From: Anaerolineae bacterium
GTDB lineage: Bacteria > Chloroflexota > Anaerolineae > Promineifilales > Promineifilaceae
Direction of reading: 5' to 3'
Length of the DNA stretch: 64,000 bases
NCBI GenBank assembly: GCA_023382655.1
Contig: JAHDWK010000004.1
Span: 357,811 to 421,810, forward strand
Shown piece after piece: positions 15,853 through 24,862 of the stretch. Each line of letters opens with the position of its first letter. The stretch's first letter is position 1. The notes beneath the pieces were generated by a model, which was not told the origin of the DNA, made no database searches, and was given only the letters and a program-made list of their open reading frames with translations. A program made the position numbers and the translations under genes.

Positions 15853-17070
15853 CTAACCGCCGTCTTCTGGCGGGATACTGATGATTGTTTTACCGGTTAA
15901 GAAATCTATTGCGGCCTGGAGCTGTGTATCTTCAATATCCGCTATGGTATCATCCTCGGCCAAGGGAATAAAATAATCAGGGGTTAAGCCTAATTTGTGA
16001 ATGGACGTTTCACCGGGGGTAAGCCATTGGGCAATGGTAATGCGCACCCCGCCGTTGTTAGACAAGGTATGCCAAGTTTGCACGGTACCTTTGCCAAAGG
16101 AGGTCTGGCCGATGAGGGTGCCACGCCCGGTGTCCTGGATGGCTCCGGCCAATACCTCGGAGGCGCTGGCGCTGCCTTCGTCAATGAGTACCACCAGGGG
16201 GATCGTTTCGGCCAGGTTGCCATCTTCAGATTGGAAGACACGTTCACGGCCGTCGCCAAATTGTTCCACCAAAATCGTCCCCGCAGCCAGAAATTGGTCA
16301 GCAACCTCAACGGTGGTATCCAATGCGCCACCTGGATTACGCCGCAAATCCAAAATGAGGCCAACAGGATTTTGCGCCACGAGACCGGGCAGCAACCCGT
16401 TCAGTTCATCACTGGTGGTATCGCCAAACCGGCTCAAACGCACATAAGCGATGTTTTCCGGCAGCATCCGACCAGTGGCACTAACCAATCTGACCGTGTC
16501 GCGGATGATTGCGATTTCAAAGCTTTCGCCATCGCGCTCAATTTGCAGCAGTACGGCCGTGCCCGCCGGTCCGCGCACCAAAGAGGCCGCTTCGCTCACA
16601 TCCATGCCATCCAGGTTAACGCCATCGGCGGTCACAATAATGTCGCCAGGTTGTAAACCGGCGGCCTGTGCCGGAGAACCGTCAATGGGCGAGACAATGG
16701 TGATACGGCCGTCGCGCGACTCCACCTCCGCTCCAATGCCCTGATACTCGCCGGAAAAAGTGCGTTCCGCCACTTCCTGCTCCGTCGGAGATAAATAACG
16801 GGTATGATCATCTTCCAACGCCGCCAGCAATCCCTCAATGGCTCCTTCCACCAATACGACATTATCCACAGGCTGAATATAATAGCGGGTATGCACCAGA
16901 TCCCATACCTCCCACAAAGGTTCAAAAGCAACCTGTGCGTCACCGGTAAGCGGCGGCCCCGCAAACCGGTAGGGAGCTACTGGTGACTGCCCAACCATAT
17001 ACCCACCCATAAAACCCAAACAGGTAAAGATAAAAACGATAAAAAAAGTCCCTCTACGTGATTCGTTCAT
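15853..17070 (-). CDS. S41-family C-terminal processing protease with PDZ domain
   Basis: Membrane-anchored extracytoplasmic serine protease (CtpA/Prc type), which trims C-termini or degrades envelope proteins. An N-terminal helix (residues ~8-27) anchors it; a PDZ domain (about 105-185) includes GIGAEVESRDGRITIVSP and LQPGDIIVTADG; the protease core follows with LILDLRRNPGGALD. Catalytic residues are visible: Ser300 in DEGSASASEV and Lys327 in SFGKGTVQ. Length (405 residues) is normal. It is transcribed away from the sugar-transferase gene, leaving a 226-bp divergent gap, and a terminator follows. Confident for family; the target is unknown. Confidence 0.93.
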   Translation of the reverse strand: MNESRRGTFFIVFIFTCLGFMGGYMVGQSPVAPYRFAGPPLTGDAQVAFEPLWEVWDLVHTRYYIQPVDNVVLVEGAIEGLLAALEDDHTRYLSPTEQEVAERTFSGEYQGIGAEVESRDGRITIVSPIDGSPAQAAGLQPGDIIVTADGVNLDGMDVSEAASLVRGPAGTAVLLQIERDGESFEIAIIRDTVRLVSATGRMLPENIAYVRLSRFGDTTSDELNGLLPGLVAQNPVGLILDLRRNPGGALDTTVEVADQFLAAGTILVEQFGDGRERVFQSEDGNLAETIPLVVLIDEGSASASEVLAGAIQDTGRGTLIGQTSFGKGTVQTWHTLSNNGGVRITIAQWLTPGETSIHKLGLTPDYFIPLAEDDTIADIEDTQLQAAIDFLTGKTIISIPPEDGG

Positions 17071-17296
17071 GTGTTACCTTCAAAGAGAGCAAAGAGTAGT
17101 GAATCTCTACTCTCCATCTTAAAATTTATTGTCAATAGGATGAAGTCCACAGGCGCGATTATAAGTCAATTTATTAGTTTCGGGTTGACGTAGGGTAAGA
17201 AGTGGCTAAAAGGCGTGAAACCGGCGAGCATGTTAGTTTGAAGCTGATGAGTGGTTTGTTAAAATCGTAAACAAGACTGGTATCGAATTAGAAGCA

Positions 17297-18802
17297 ATGA
17301 CCACACAAAAACTTAGAAATATCTACTCTATAACCCTTTTTCTGCTGGACATTCTGATGGTTACGGCCGCTTTTGTGTTGGCTTATCAACTGCGTGTATC
17401 CTTCGCCTGGCCGGACACACTGACACATTTCTACCCCCTTACCAGCTATGCCGGCCTGCTGCTGTTGGAAGTGAGCGCCGTAGTCATTGCCTTGTTCCTC
17501 TATAAACAATATTATATTCCCCGCGCCATCTCCAGGGTGGATCAGTTGTATTCGACGGTCACGGCCGTGACCATTGGCACCCTCATCGCCATCGCCATCT
17601 CTACCTTCATTTTCAAAGGCAATGTGATCATCAGCGATTATCCCCGCGCCATGATCGTGTATACCTGGTTTCTGGCTATCATCCTGATTTTGTTGGGCCG
17701 GCTGGCACACCAGATGGTGCGCAGCAAACTGCGCGATTATGGGTTGGGGCGTGACCGGTTGCTCATTGTTGGCTCCGGGGAAATGGCGCAAATTATCGTG
17801 CAACGTATTCAGTGGTCGCCTTACCTGGGCTATGAATTAGTCGGTGTGGTAAATGGCGCTGAACCTCTGACCCAACTGCACGGTGTTCCCATTCTGGGCC
17901 GCCCCGAAGATTTGTCCACCCTCATTGACCAACACGATATTGACGAAGTCATCATCGCCATGCCGGAAAAAGGGCACCGGGAAACCATGCACGTTCTCTC
18001 CTACTGTGAACGAGGTCGCGTCTCCGTCAAAATCTTCCCTGATGTCTTCCAGTTTATGACTTCCGAGGCCAGCATTGATGCCCTGGGTGGTCTGCCCCTG
18101 CTCTCCGTCCGTGACTATGCCCTGCGGGGTTACATGCTCATTTTTAAGCGGATGATGGATTTTCTGGGCGCCATCGCCGGTCTCATTTTCTTTTCTCCCC
18201 TCATGTTAATGATCGCCCTGGCGATTAAATTGGAATCGCCTGGCCCGGTCTTTTTTGTGCAGGAACGAATGGGGTTGGATGGCAAGCCATTTCGCATGGT
18301 GAAATTTCGCTCTATGCGTACCGACGCCGAAAAACATGGCCCGGGCTGGACGCTGAACAATGATCCCCGGCAAACCCGACTTGGTCGCTTTTTGCGGCAA
18401 GTGGATGTGGACGAATTGCCGCAACTGATCAACGTCTTGATTGGGGAGATGAGTCTGGTTGGGCCTCGCCCAGAGCAGGCCCATTATGTGGACCATTTCC
18501 GCCGCACGGTGCCCCGTTATATGGAACGCCATCAAGAAAAAGGGGGCATGACCGGCTGGGCACAGGTGAATGGACTGCGTGGCGATACCTCTATTGATGA
18601 GCGTACCAAATATGATCTGTGGTACTCAGCCAACTGGTCAATTTTGCTAGACATCAAAATCTTGCTGCGCACCGTGTGGCAAATTGTGGAGAGGAAGAAT
18701 ACCCATCAGTATGCCACCCCGATACGGCCGTCGGAATCCCTGACCATTACCAGCAGCGAGAATGAGCCAGCTACGGCCGTGTCTACCCCCAAATCCAAAT
18801 AA
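17297..18802 (+). CDS. Undecaprenyl-phosphate sugar phosphotransferase (polyprenol phosphotransferase)
   Basis: Starts surface-polysaccharide synthesis by moving a sugar-1-phosphate to undecaprenyl phosphate at the inner membrane (WbaP/WcaJ-like polyisoprenyl-phosphate hexose-1-P transferase). Four or so N-terminal helices are followed by a CoA_binding_3-type Rossmann segment (RLLIVGSGEMAQIIVQRI) at about residue 155, and the C-terminal bacterial-sugar-transferase domain from ~275. The domain has KRMMDFLGAIAGLIFFSPL, the catalytic Asp-Glu in VDVDELPQLINVL, and GPRPEQ. Length of 501 residues suits the long form. The last residues contain two ACGGCCGT sites and may be dispensable. It stands alone between the protease and the heat-shock operon. 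Confidence 0.92.
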   Translation: MTTQKLRNIYSITLFLLDILMVTAAFVLAYQLRVSFAWPDTLTHFYPLTSYAGLLLLEVSAVVIALFLYKQYYIPRAISRVDQLYSTVTAVTIGTLIAIAISTFIFKGNVIISDYPRAMIVYTWFLAIILILLGRLAHQMVRSKLRDYGLGRDRLLIVGSGEMAQIIVQRIQWSPYLGYELVGVVNGAEPLTQLHGVPILGRPEDLSTLIDQHDIDEVIIAMPEKGHRETMHVLSYCERGRVSVKIFPDVFQFMTSEASIDALGGLPLLSVRDYALRGYMLIFKRMMDFLGAIAGLIFFSPLMLMIALAIKLESPGPVFFVQERMGLDGKPFRMVKFRSMRTDAEKHGPGWTLNNDPRQTRLGRFLRQVDVDELPQLINVLIGEMSLVGPRPEQAHYVDHFRRTVPRYMERHQEKGGMTGWAQVNGLRGDTSIDERTKYDLWYSANWSILLDIKILLRTVWQIVERKNTHQYATPIRPSESLTITSSENEPATAVSTPKSK

Positions 18803-18814
18803 ATCAGATATTGG

Positions 18815-18864
18815 CGTTATGCGTGAAGGCGTTTTGGTCACGCATCACGCTTCACGCATTACTT
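18815..18864. repeat. Short tandem repeat after the sugar-transferase gene
   Basis: GCGTGAAGGCG and TCACGCATCACGCTTCACGCATTAC-like units form opposite arms of a loose hairpin, which could also terminate transcription, though no T-run follows. Confidence 0.6.
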
Positions 18865-18887
18865 CCCCCATCTTACGCTGTTCTTAT

Positions 18888-18916
18888 TTGACGCTCAATT
18901 TTTGCCATGTTATGAT
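18888..18916 (+). promoter_or_regulatory. Sigma-70-type promoter of the hrcA-dnaK operon
   Basis: TTGACG at 18888-18893 and TATGAT at 18911-18916, separated by 17 bases. The CIRCE operator starts 16 bases downstream, so it would lie on the start of the transcript. Confidence 0.85.
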
Positions 18917-18931
18917 AACTGACAGGCCGCA

Positions 18932-18958
18932 TTAGCACTCGGTAAATACGAGTGCTAA
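18932..18958 (+). promoter_or_regulatory. CIRCE operator (HrcA binding site)
   Basis: TTAGCACTC at 18932-18940, nine-base spacer, and GAGTGCTAA at 18950-18958: a perfect match to the CIRCE consensus, 37 bp before hrcA. HrcA bound here would repress its own operon until heat shock. Confidence 0.97.
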
Positions 18959-18995
18959 TTTTATGATAATCATCTAGCGGTTGACTGGGATACAC

Positions 18996-20066
18996 ATGTT
19001 TTACGACCTGACAGAGCGCCAGGAAAAATTATTAGAACTGGTAGTATGCCACTACATCGAAACCGGTTTACCCACCGGTTCTAAAACGTTGGTGGAACAG
19101 TTCGATTTGAACGTCAGTTCTGCTACTGTGCGCAATGACTTTGCCGCTCTAACAGAATTGGGCTACCTGATGCAGTGGCACACATCTGCTGGGCGCGTGC
19201 CCACCGAGCAAGGCTTTCGCTACTTCGTACAAAAGCTGTTGGGTGACTTTCACCTGCCGGTGGACGAACAGCAAATGATTCGCCACCAGTTCCATCAGGC
19301 GCGGCTGGATTTGGACCAATGGATGCGGCTGGCAGCGGCGATATTAGCGCGGACATCGTTAGGCGCCAGTTTTGTTACCCCACCACGGCCGTCTACCAAT
19401 CGCTTCAAACACGTACAGCTTATCTCCACCCAGGGACGGCTGGTGCTTATGATCGTGGTTTTGTACGGCGGTGAAGTCAAGCAAGAAATGCTCACATTGG
19501 CCGAACCGCTTACCCAGGCCCAATTAAGCGTGGCCGCCGACCGCCTGAACGGATTGCTGGCAAACGCGACGCTTGAGGATGTACGCAGTCGAATGAACCA
19601 GATGGAAACGCTGGAACATGATATAACCGTGCTGATTCTGGAAATTCTGGAGCGAGCGGACAGCCGTCCCATCAATGACATTTACCGCGATGGGTTGATC
19701 AACATTGTTGAGGATGCCCGCACCCGGCAGGCCGTGCGCTTTTTGGAAGAGCGCACCTTGCTGGCTTCGATGCTGTCGGAAACACAAACGGAAGAGCAAG
19801 GCGTTCAGGTCGTGATTGGTGGTGAAGGTCGTTGGGAAGAGTTAAAGGATTGCTCTATCATCCTGTCTCGTTATGGGGTAGTAGATGCGTTTAGCGGCAC
19901 AGTGGCGGTGATTGGGCCAACACGGATGCCTTACGGCCGTAACGTCGCCGCCGTCCGTTATGTAGCCAACCTGATGAGCGGGTTTGTCTACGAATACTAT
20001 GTAGAAGATAACCCGGAAACGATGCTACAAGAGAGCAAGATTCAAGAGAATGAGGTGACAGAATAA
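18996..20066 (+). CDS. hrcA: Heat-inducible transcription repressor HrcA
   Basis: Repressor of the class I heat-shock operon; binds CIRCE and is kept active by GroEL in known systems. The N-terminal winged-helix region is clear (LTERQEKLLELVVCHYIETG, then SKTLVEQFDLNVSSATVRND), followed by GYLMQWHTSAGRVPTEQGFR, a signature typical of HrcA. The C-terminal part has VVIGGEGRWEELKDCSIILS and GTVAVIGPTRMPYGRNVAAV. ATG 18996 is chosen, since the family begins with MxxLTERQ-like sequence; TTG 18981 lacks a site. The stop TAA is immediately followed by the grpE ATG. The gene lies behind a perfect CIRCE element, which makes autoregulation almost certain. Confidence 0.97.
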   Translation: MFYDLTERQEKLLELVVCHYIETGLPTGSKTLVEQFDLNVSSATVRNDFAALTELGYLMQWHTSAGRVPTEQGFRYFVQKLLGDFHLPVDEQQMIRHQFHQARLDLDQWMRLAAAILARTSLGASFVTPPRPSTNRFKHVQLISTQGRLVLMIVVLYGGEVKQEMLTLAEPLTQAQLSVAADRLNGLLANATLEDVRSRMNQMETLEHDITVLILEILERADSRPINDIYRDGLINIVEDARTRQAVRFLEERTLLASMLSETQTEEQGVQVVIGGEGRWEELKDCSIILSRYGVVDAFSGTVAVIGPTRMPYGRNVAAVRYVANLMSGFVYEYYVEDNPETMLQESKIQENEVTE

Positions 20067-20633
20067 ATGCAGTCAGGTACTGAAATCATAGCTGAAGAAG
20101 CAGCCGCAGATGTAAACGGCGCTGCTGACATGGAAAACAAGGAGGCTATGGTGGCCGGGGAAACGGGTGAAGTTCCCACCCTTGAAGAACAACTCGCCGC
20201 CGCCCAGGCCGAAGCCGCCGATTACAAAGACCGTTGGCTGCGGGGCCAGGCCGAGTTTGCCAACGCGCGCAAACGGATGGAAAAGGAACGCATCGAGCTG
20301 TACGGTATGGCCACGGCCGATGTTATCAAGAAATTGCTGCCGGTCTTAGACGATTTTGAACGCGCCCTGGCTAACGTGCCGGAAAACATCCGCGAAAACC
20401 CCTGGCTAGAAGGCATAGACCTGGTGCAGCGCAAATTATTCAACATACTGGAAAATCTCAACGTTACCCCCATTGAAGCAGTGGGGCAGCCCTTTGACCC
20501 CAATTGGCACGAGGCCATTACCCAGGAGCCAACAGACGAATACAAAAGCGGCCATATCTGCCGTGAACTGCAAAAGGGTTACAAAATAGGCGACCGGGTG
20601 ATACGGCCGTCACTCGTAGCCGTTGCCGAATAA
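20067..20633 (+). CDS. grpE: Nucleotide exchange factor GrpE
   Basis: Co-chaperone that releases ADP from DnaK. The N-terminal ~55 residues are acidic and disordered-looking (Glu/Ala rich); residues ~40-100 form the predicted long helix (EAADYKDRWLRGQAEFANAR), and the C-terminal beta domain holds VEAVGQPFDPNWHEAITQ-like sequence, here IEAVGQPFDPNWHEAI, and GYKIGDRVIRPSLVAVAE. Length of 188 residues is normal. The ATG directly follows hrcA's stop. An 87-bp gap to dnaK holds a degenerate GGGACGCACCCTTGTGGTCGCCCC-like hairpin. Confidence 0.97.
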   Translation: MQSGTEIIAEEAAADVNGAADMENKEAMVAGETGEVPTLEEQLAAAQAEAADYKDRWLRGQAEFANARKRMEKERIELYGMATADVIKKLLPVLDDFERALANVPENIRENPWLEGIDLVQRKLFNILENLNVTPIEAVGQPFDPNWHEAITQEPTDEYKSGHICRELQKGYKIGDRVIRPSLVAVAE

Positions 20634-20647
20634 CAAACAACGCCCTG

Positions 20648-20674
20648 TAGGGACGCACCCTTGTGGTCGCCCCA
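20648..20674. repeat. Imperfect hairpin between grpE and dnaK
   Basis: TAGGGACGCACC-CTTGT-GGTCGCCCC shows a stem of the same layout as the hairpin at 31115-31141 (with a CTTGT loop), suggesting one dispersed hairpin family. Confidence 0.5.
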
Positions 20675-20720
20675 TAAAGTTGGTCAATAACAAACGCCAA
20701 TCAACACAAGTGAGGAAATC

Positions 20721-22622
20721 ATGGCAAAAATAATAGGAATTGATCTTGGGACCACAAACTCCGTTGCCGCCGTCATGGAAGGTGGGGAAGCCACCGTCAT
20801 CCCCAGCGCCGAAGGCGGGCGGCTCTTTCCCTCCATCGTCGCCATCAACCCCAAAACCGGCGAACGACTGGTCGGCCAGGTAGCCAAACGCCAGGCCGTC
20901 ATCAACCCCCACAACACCATCTTCTCCGTCAAACGCTTTATGGGGCGCAAATTTGATGACCCCGCCGTAGAAAAGGCGCGTAAATACGTACCCTACGAAG
21001 TGCGCAAAGCCCCCAACGGCGATATTCGCGTGGTGATGAGCGAACGAGAATACTCCCCTCCGGAAGTCTCCGCCATGATCCTGCAAAAGATAAAAACCGA
21101 CGCCGAAGCTTACCTCGGCCAACCTATTACCCAGGCTGTTATTACCGTACCCGCTTACTTTAATGACAGCCAGCGTCAGGCCACCAAAGACGCCGGTAAA
21201 ATCGCCGGGCTGGAAGTGCTGCGCATTGTCAACGAACCCACCGCCTCCTCATTGGCTTACGGCCTGGGCAGTGATAAAGAAGAAATCATCGCTGTCTACG
21301 ACCTGGGTGGCGGCACGTTCGACATCTCCATCCTGGAAATGGACAACGGCGTCTTTGAGGTCAAATCCACCAACGGTGACACCTTCCTCGGCGGCGACGA
21401 CTTCGACCAAAAAATCATTGACTGGGCCGCCGAACAATTCAAAATGGAAGAAGGCATTGACTTGCGCAACGACCGGCAATCTTTGCAACGGTTACGGGAA
21501 GCGGCCGAAAAAGCCAAAATCGAACTCTCCACCACCATGCAAACAGAGCTAAACCTACCCTACATCACCGCCGACGCCAACGGCCCTAAACACCTCAATC
21601 TCAACCTCACCCGCGCCAAATTTGAGCAACTGTCTGAGGACTTGATCAAGCGTTCCATTGAACCCTGTCGTCAGGCCATCAAAGATGCCGGACTCTCCCT
21701 TAACGAGATTACCCAGGTCGTATTGGTGGGGGGCATGACCCGCGTGCCCGCCATTCAAGAAGCAGTGAAAAACTACTTCGGCCGTGAACCGCACAAAGGC
21801 GTGAACCCGGATGAAGTGGTGGGCATTGGCGCAGCCATTCAAGCCGGCGTCTTGGGTGGCGAAGTCAAAGATGTGCTGCTGCTGGACGTGACGCCGCTCA
21901 CCCTGAGCATCGAAACCTTAGGCGGTGTAGCTACGCCTCTCATTGAGCGGAACACCACCATCCCTACTAAGAAAAGCCAGATATTCTCCACCGCCGCCGA
22001 CGGGCAAACGCAGGTGGAAATTCACGTCACCCAGGGCGAACGGCCGATGTCTGCCGACAACAAAAGCCTGGGCCGCTTCATCCTGGATGGTCTGCCGCCC
22101 GCACCACGCGGTGTGCCCCAAATTGAGGTCACGTTTGACATCAACGCCGACGGTATCCTGAACGTCAGCGCCGCCGATAAAGCCACCGGGCGCAAACAAG
22201 CCATGCAAATCCTCCCCTCCAGCGGGCTGAACGACACCGAAATTGAACGCATGGTGAAAGACGCTGAACAACACGCCTCAGAAGATGCCCGCCGCAAGGA
22301 AATGGTGGAAGCGCACAACAAGGCTGATTCCACCGCTTACAGCGCCGAAAAATTCCTGAGCGAAAACGGCGACAAACTACCGGAAGCCAACAAAGCCGCC
22401 ATTCAGGATCGCATTGATGCCGTCCGCTCGGCGCTGGCCGGTAACGACGCCGCCGCCATGAATGAAACGGCCGATCAACTCCTGGCCGTAATGAATGAGG
22501 CCGGCGCCGCCATGTACCAACAGGCGGGCGGCCCAGTCTATGATGAGCCTGGTGATCAGCCGGGCGGCACGACCGGTACTGATGAAGATGTGATTGAAGG
22601 CGAATTTAGCGATTCCCAGTAA
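20721..22622 (+). CDS. dnaK: Chaperone DnaK (Hsp70)
   Basis: ATP-driven protein-folding chaperone. The N-terminal nucleotide-binding domain opens with [50 protein letters not shown] and [17 protein letters not shown] are the Hsp70 phosphate and adenosine motifs. The substrate-binding domain begins after [19 protein letters not shown], and the C-terminus ends with an acidic [12 protein letters not shown]. Length (633) is normal. Notably it and dnaJ contain no ACGGCCGT octamer although neighbouring genes have many. An imperfect hairpin follows before dnaJ. Confidence 0.99.
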   Translation: MAKIIGIDLGTTNSVAAVMEGGEATVIPSAEGGRLFPSIVAINPKTGERLVGQVAKRQAVINPHNTIFSVKRFMGRKFDDPAVEKARKYVPYEVRKAPNGDIRVVMSEREYSPPEVSAMILQKIKTDAEAYLGQPITQAVITVPAYFNDSQRQATKDAGKIAGLEVLRIVNEPTASSLAYGLGSDKEEIIAVYDLGGGTFDISILEMDNGVFEVKSTNGDTFLGGDDFDQKIIDWAAEQFKMEEGIDLRNDRQSLQRLREAAEKAKIELSTTMQTELNLPYITADANGPKHLNLNLTRAKFEQLSEDLIKRSIEPCRQAIKDAGLSLNEITQVVLVGGMTRVPAIQEAVKNYFGREPHKGVNPDEVVGIGAAIQAGVLGGEVKDVLLLDVTPLTLSIETLGGVATPLIERNTTIPTKKSQIFSTAADGQTQVEIHVTQGERPMSADNKSLGRFILDGLPPAPRGVPQIEVTFDINADGILNVSAADKATGRKQAMQILPSSGLNDTEIERMVKDAEQHASEDARRKEMVEAHNKADSTAYSAEKFLSENGDKLPEANKAAIQDRIDAVRSALAGNDAAAMNETADQLLAVMNEAGAAMYQQAGGPVYDEPGDQPGGTTGTDEDVIEGEFSDSQ

Positions 22623-22632
22623 TTAAGTGCCG

Positions 22633-22682
22633 GACAAGGGGCAGTTCGGTTCCGGTCAACCGAAATGGTTCTGCCCCCTGTC
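22633..22682. other. Stem-loop between dnaK and dnaJ
   Basis: GACAAGGGGCAG (22633-22644) pairs, with one mismatch, with CTGCCCCCTGTC (22671-22682), and a small CGGTT/AACCG stem sits inside. Without a T-run it could be an mRNA processing or stability element that lowers dnaJ expression (inference). Confidence 0.55.
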
Positions 22683-22697
22683 TGGTCTGCTCATAGC

Positions 22698-23864
22698 ATG
22701 GCAACTCAAAGAGATTTTTACGACGTTTTGGGCGTGGGACGCGCCGCCAATAAAGAGGAAATCAAAAAGGCGTACCGCAACAAAGCCCGCCAATACCACC
22801 CCGATGTCAATAAAGAGTCGGACGCCGAAGAACGGTTCAAAGAGGTACAACGGGCGTATGAAGTGCTGTCTGATGAACAGACGCGGGCGGCGTATGACCG
22901 CTATGGGCACGCCGGTGTGGACAATGGCGCGGGGTCGGGGTTCTCCGGTTTTGAAGGATTTGGCGGGTTTGCCGATATTTTTGAGGACTTGTTTGGTGCA
23001 AACTTTACCGGCGGCAGCGGCCGACGACGACGGCGTGGTCCCGGCCGAGGCGCGGATTTGCGTTATGACCTGCGTATCCCGTTTGAGGAAGCTGTGTTTG
23101 GTGCGGAAAAAGAGATCGAGGTACGCCGTCCCGAAATCTGTCCTCAATGTCATGGCGGCGGCGCCGAGCCGGGCACCAGCCCGATTGCCTGCACCACCTG
23201 TAATGGCAGCGGTGAAGTACGCCGCGTACAGCAATCCATCCTGGGGCAGTTTGTGAATGTGACCACCTGCCCTACCTGCCAGGGCACGGGTGAGTTAATC
23301 CCTACACCCTGCACTATGTGTCGCGGTCAGAAACAGGTAATGCAAACGCGCTCCCTGAAAGTCAAAGTGCCGGCCGGTGTGGACAACGACACACAAATCA
23401 GGTTGAGTAACGAGGGCGGGCCAGGTATGGCCGGGGGCCCGCCAGGCAATTTATATGTGGTTATCCATGTGGAACCGCATGAGTTTTTCCAACGGCGCGG
23501 TGATGATATTTTCATGGATTTGCACATCAATGTGGCCCAGGCGGCGCTTGGTGATGATGTGACGGTGCCAACATTGGACGGCGATGATATGCTGGAGATT
23601 CCGGCGGGCACACAGCCGGGCAAGGTATTTAAGCTGCGCGGGAAAGGGGTGCCACGCCTGGATCGCAGCGGCCGTAACCGGGCCATGGGGCGCGGCGATA
23701 TGCATGTCATAGTGCAGGTGGCAATTCCCAAGAAACTGAATAAAGAACAACAGCGGCTGTTCAAAGAGCTTTCCAAATCGTTAGGTAAAGAGGTCATTCC
23801 CAAAACGGAGAAGGGGATTTTAGATCACCTGAAAGATGCGTTTGGGGATGTCTTTGGGTTTTAG
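22698..23864 (+). CDS. dnaJ: Chaperone DnaJ (Hsp40)
   Basis: J-domain co-chaperone that delivers substrates to DnaK. Residues ~5-70 form the J domain with HPD in ARQYHPDVNKES; a Gly/Phe-rich linker (GFSGFEGFGGFADIFEDL) follows. Four zinc-binding CxxCxGxG repeats are visible: CPQCHGGG, CTTCNGSG, CPTCQGTG and CTMCRGQK (the last ends in QK instead of xG). The C-terminal domain includes DTQIRLSNEGGPG. ATG 22698 (MATQRDFYDVLGV) is chosen over GTG 22665, which sits in the hairpin. Length ~388 residues. Confidence 0.98.
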   Translation: MATQRDFYDVLGVGRAANKEEIKKAYRNKARQYHPDVNKESDAEERFKEVQRAYEVLSDEQTRAAYDRYGHAGVDNGAGSGFSGFEGFGGFADIFEDLFGANFTGGSGRRRRRGPGRGADLRYDLRIPFEEAVFGAEKEIEVRRPEICPQCHGGGAEPGTSPIACTTCNGSGEVRRVQQSILGQFVNVTTCPTCQGTGELIPTPCTMCRGQKQVMQTRSLKVKVPAGVDNDTQIRLSNEGGPGMAGGPPGNLYVVIHVEPHEFFQRRGDDIFMDLHINVAQAALGDDVTVPTLDGDDMLEIPAGTQPGKVFKLRGKGVPRLDRSGRNRAMGRGDMHVIVQVAIPKKLNKEQQRLFKELSKSLGKEVIPKTEKGILDHLKDAFGDVFGF

Positions 23865-23870
23865 GACGAA

Positions 23871-23901
23871 GACATCCGATTTTTTGAAAAAATCGGATGT
23901 C
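23871..23901. repeat. Long perfect inverted repeat between dnaJ and prmA
   Basis: GACATCCGATTTTTT (23871-23885) and AAAAAATCGGATGTC (23887-23901) are perfectly complementary around one base. The ATG of the longer prmA reading lies in the right arm. Could act as a terminator/attenuator with its T-run. Confidence 0.85.
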
Positions 23902-24832
23902 TAATGAATTGATGTACTGGTTAGAAGTTAGCGTTATCACCGATGGGGAGGGAGCCGAGGCGGTGGCGGAAAAGCTACGGCCGTTCGCCTACCAGGATGG
24001 CGTGGTACTGGAACAGTTGGGGGATATGTCCTCGTTGGACCCAGATGCGCTGGAAACGGCCGTCACCGTCAAAATTTACATCCCCGAACATGAAGACACC
24101 CCCCGTTTGCGCCGCCGCATCGAAGAGATCATCTACTTTTTAGGCCGTCTTTACCCCATCCCCCCCCCTACCTTTCGCTTGCTGGCCGAAGAAGATTGGG
24201 CCAACGCCTGGAAAGCCCATTACCACCCCTTTCGCATTGGGCAACGCATCTGGATTCAACCGAGTTGGATTGAGGCAGAAACGCCGGACGCCGCGGCGCA
24301 AATTAAACCGGATGATGTGGTGCTGACGCTCGACCCTGGTATGGCCTTTGGCACCGGACTACACCCTACCACGCAAATGTGCTTGCAAGCGTTGGAAGAA
24401 CTGGTGCAGCCGGGCCACTCAATTTTTGATTTAGGTACGGGGTCGGGCATTCTGGCGATTGCTGCTGCCAAACTGGGTGCAGCCCGGGTGTTGGGAGTGG
24501 ATGTAGATGAAGTGGCGGTACAAACGGCCGTAACCAACACCACCCTCAACCATCTCCACAACCTCGCCTTTCAAAAAGGCACGCTGGCTACCGTCACCGA
24601 AAAGGGTTGGGATATTGTGGTTGTCAACATTCTCGCCCCCGTCATTGTCGGCTTGCTGGAAAATGATGGCTTACTCGGCTACGTTAAACCGGGAGGCCAC
24701 CTCATTTTAAGCGGCATTATTGAAGAGCAGGCGGAAGATGTGAAAACGGCCGTCACCCAAGCCGGCGGTTACATCCACAAAACCCTGCAAATGACCGACT
24801 GGGTTGCCCTTATCGGGAGATTAGGAGATTGA
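23897..24832 (+). CDS. prmA: Ribosomal protein L11 methyltransferase PrmA
   Basis: Methylates lysine and N-terminal amines of ribosomal protein L11 using SAM. The N-terminal substrate-recognition part (MYWLEVSVITDGEGAEAVAE) and the linker WKAHYHPFRIG, then the SAM motif IFDLGTGSGILAIAAAKLGA and the substrate loop VVVNILAPVIVGLLE are typical. The gene order dnaJ-prmA is common in several phyla. Start is uncertain: ATG 23897 lies within a hairpin arm, while ATG 23912 is just outside; neither has a strong ribosome site. The stop codon lies in a repeat tract that also precedes the convergent acyl-CoA synthetase gene. Confidence 0.93.
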   Translation: MSNELMYWLEVSVITDGEGAEAVAEKLRPFAYQDGVVLEQLGDMSSLDPDALETAVTVKIYIPEHEDTPRLRRRIEEIIYFLGRLYPIPPPTFRLLAEEDWANAWKAHYHPFRIGQRIWIQPSWIEAETPDAAAQIKPDDVVLTLDPGMAFGTGLHPTTQMCLQALEELVQPGHSIFDLGTGSGILAIAAAKLGAARVLGVDVDEVAVQTAVTNTTLNHLHNLAFQKGTLATVTEKGWDIVVVNILAPVIVGLLENDGLLGYVKPGGHLILSGIIEEQAEDVKTAVTQAGGYIHKTLQMTDWVALIGRLGD

Positions 24833-24862
24833 GTCTCCTAATCTCTCAATCTCCCAATCTCA
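24812..24862. repeat. 8-bp inverted tandem repeat between convergent genes
   Basis: GGAGATTAG and CTAATCTC-type units form opposite arms. It contains the prmA stop (IGRLGD-stop) and the stop region of the convergent acyl-CoA synthetase gene, so it may act as a two-way terminator. Confidence 0.8.

Noticed and set aside
17185..17213. Promoter before the sugar-transferase gene (TTGACG at 17185)
   Set aside because: The sequence 17 bases downstream is AAAAGG, not a credible -10 box. A different promoter probably lies in the 226-bp gap.
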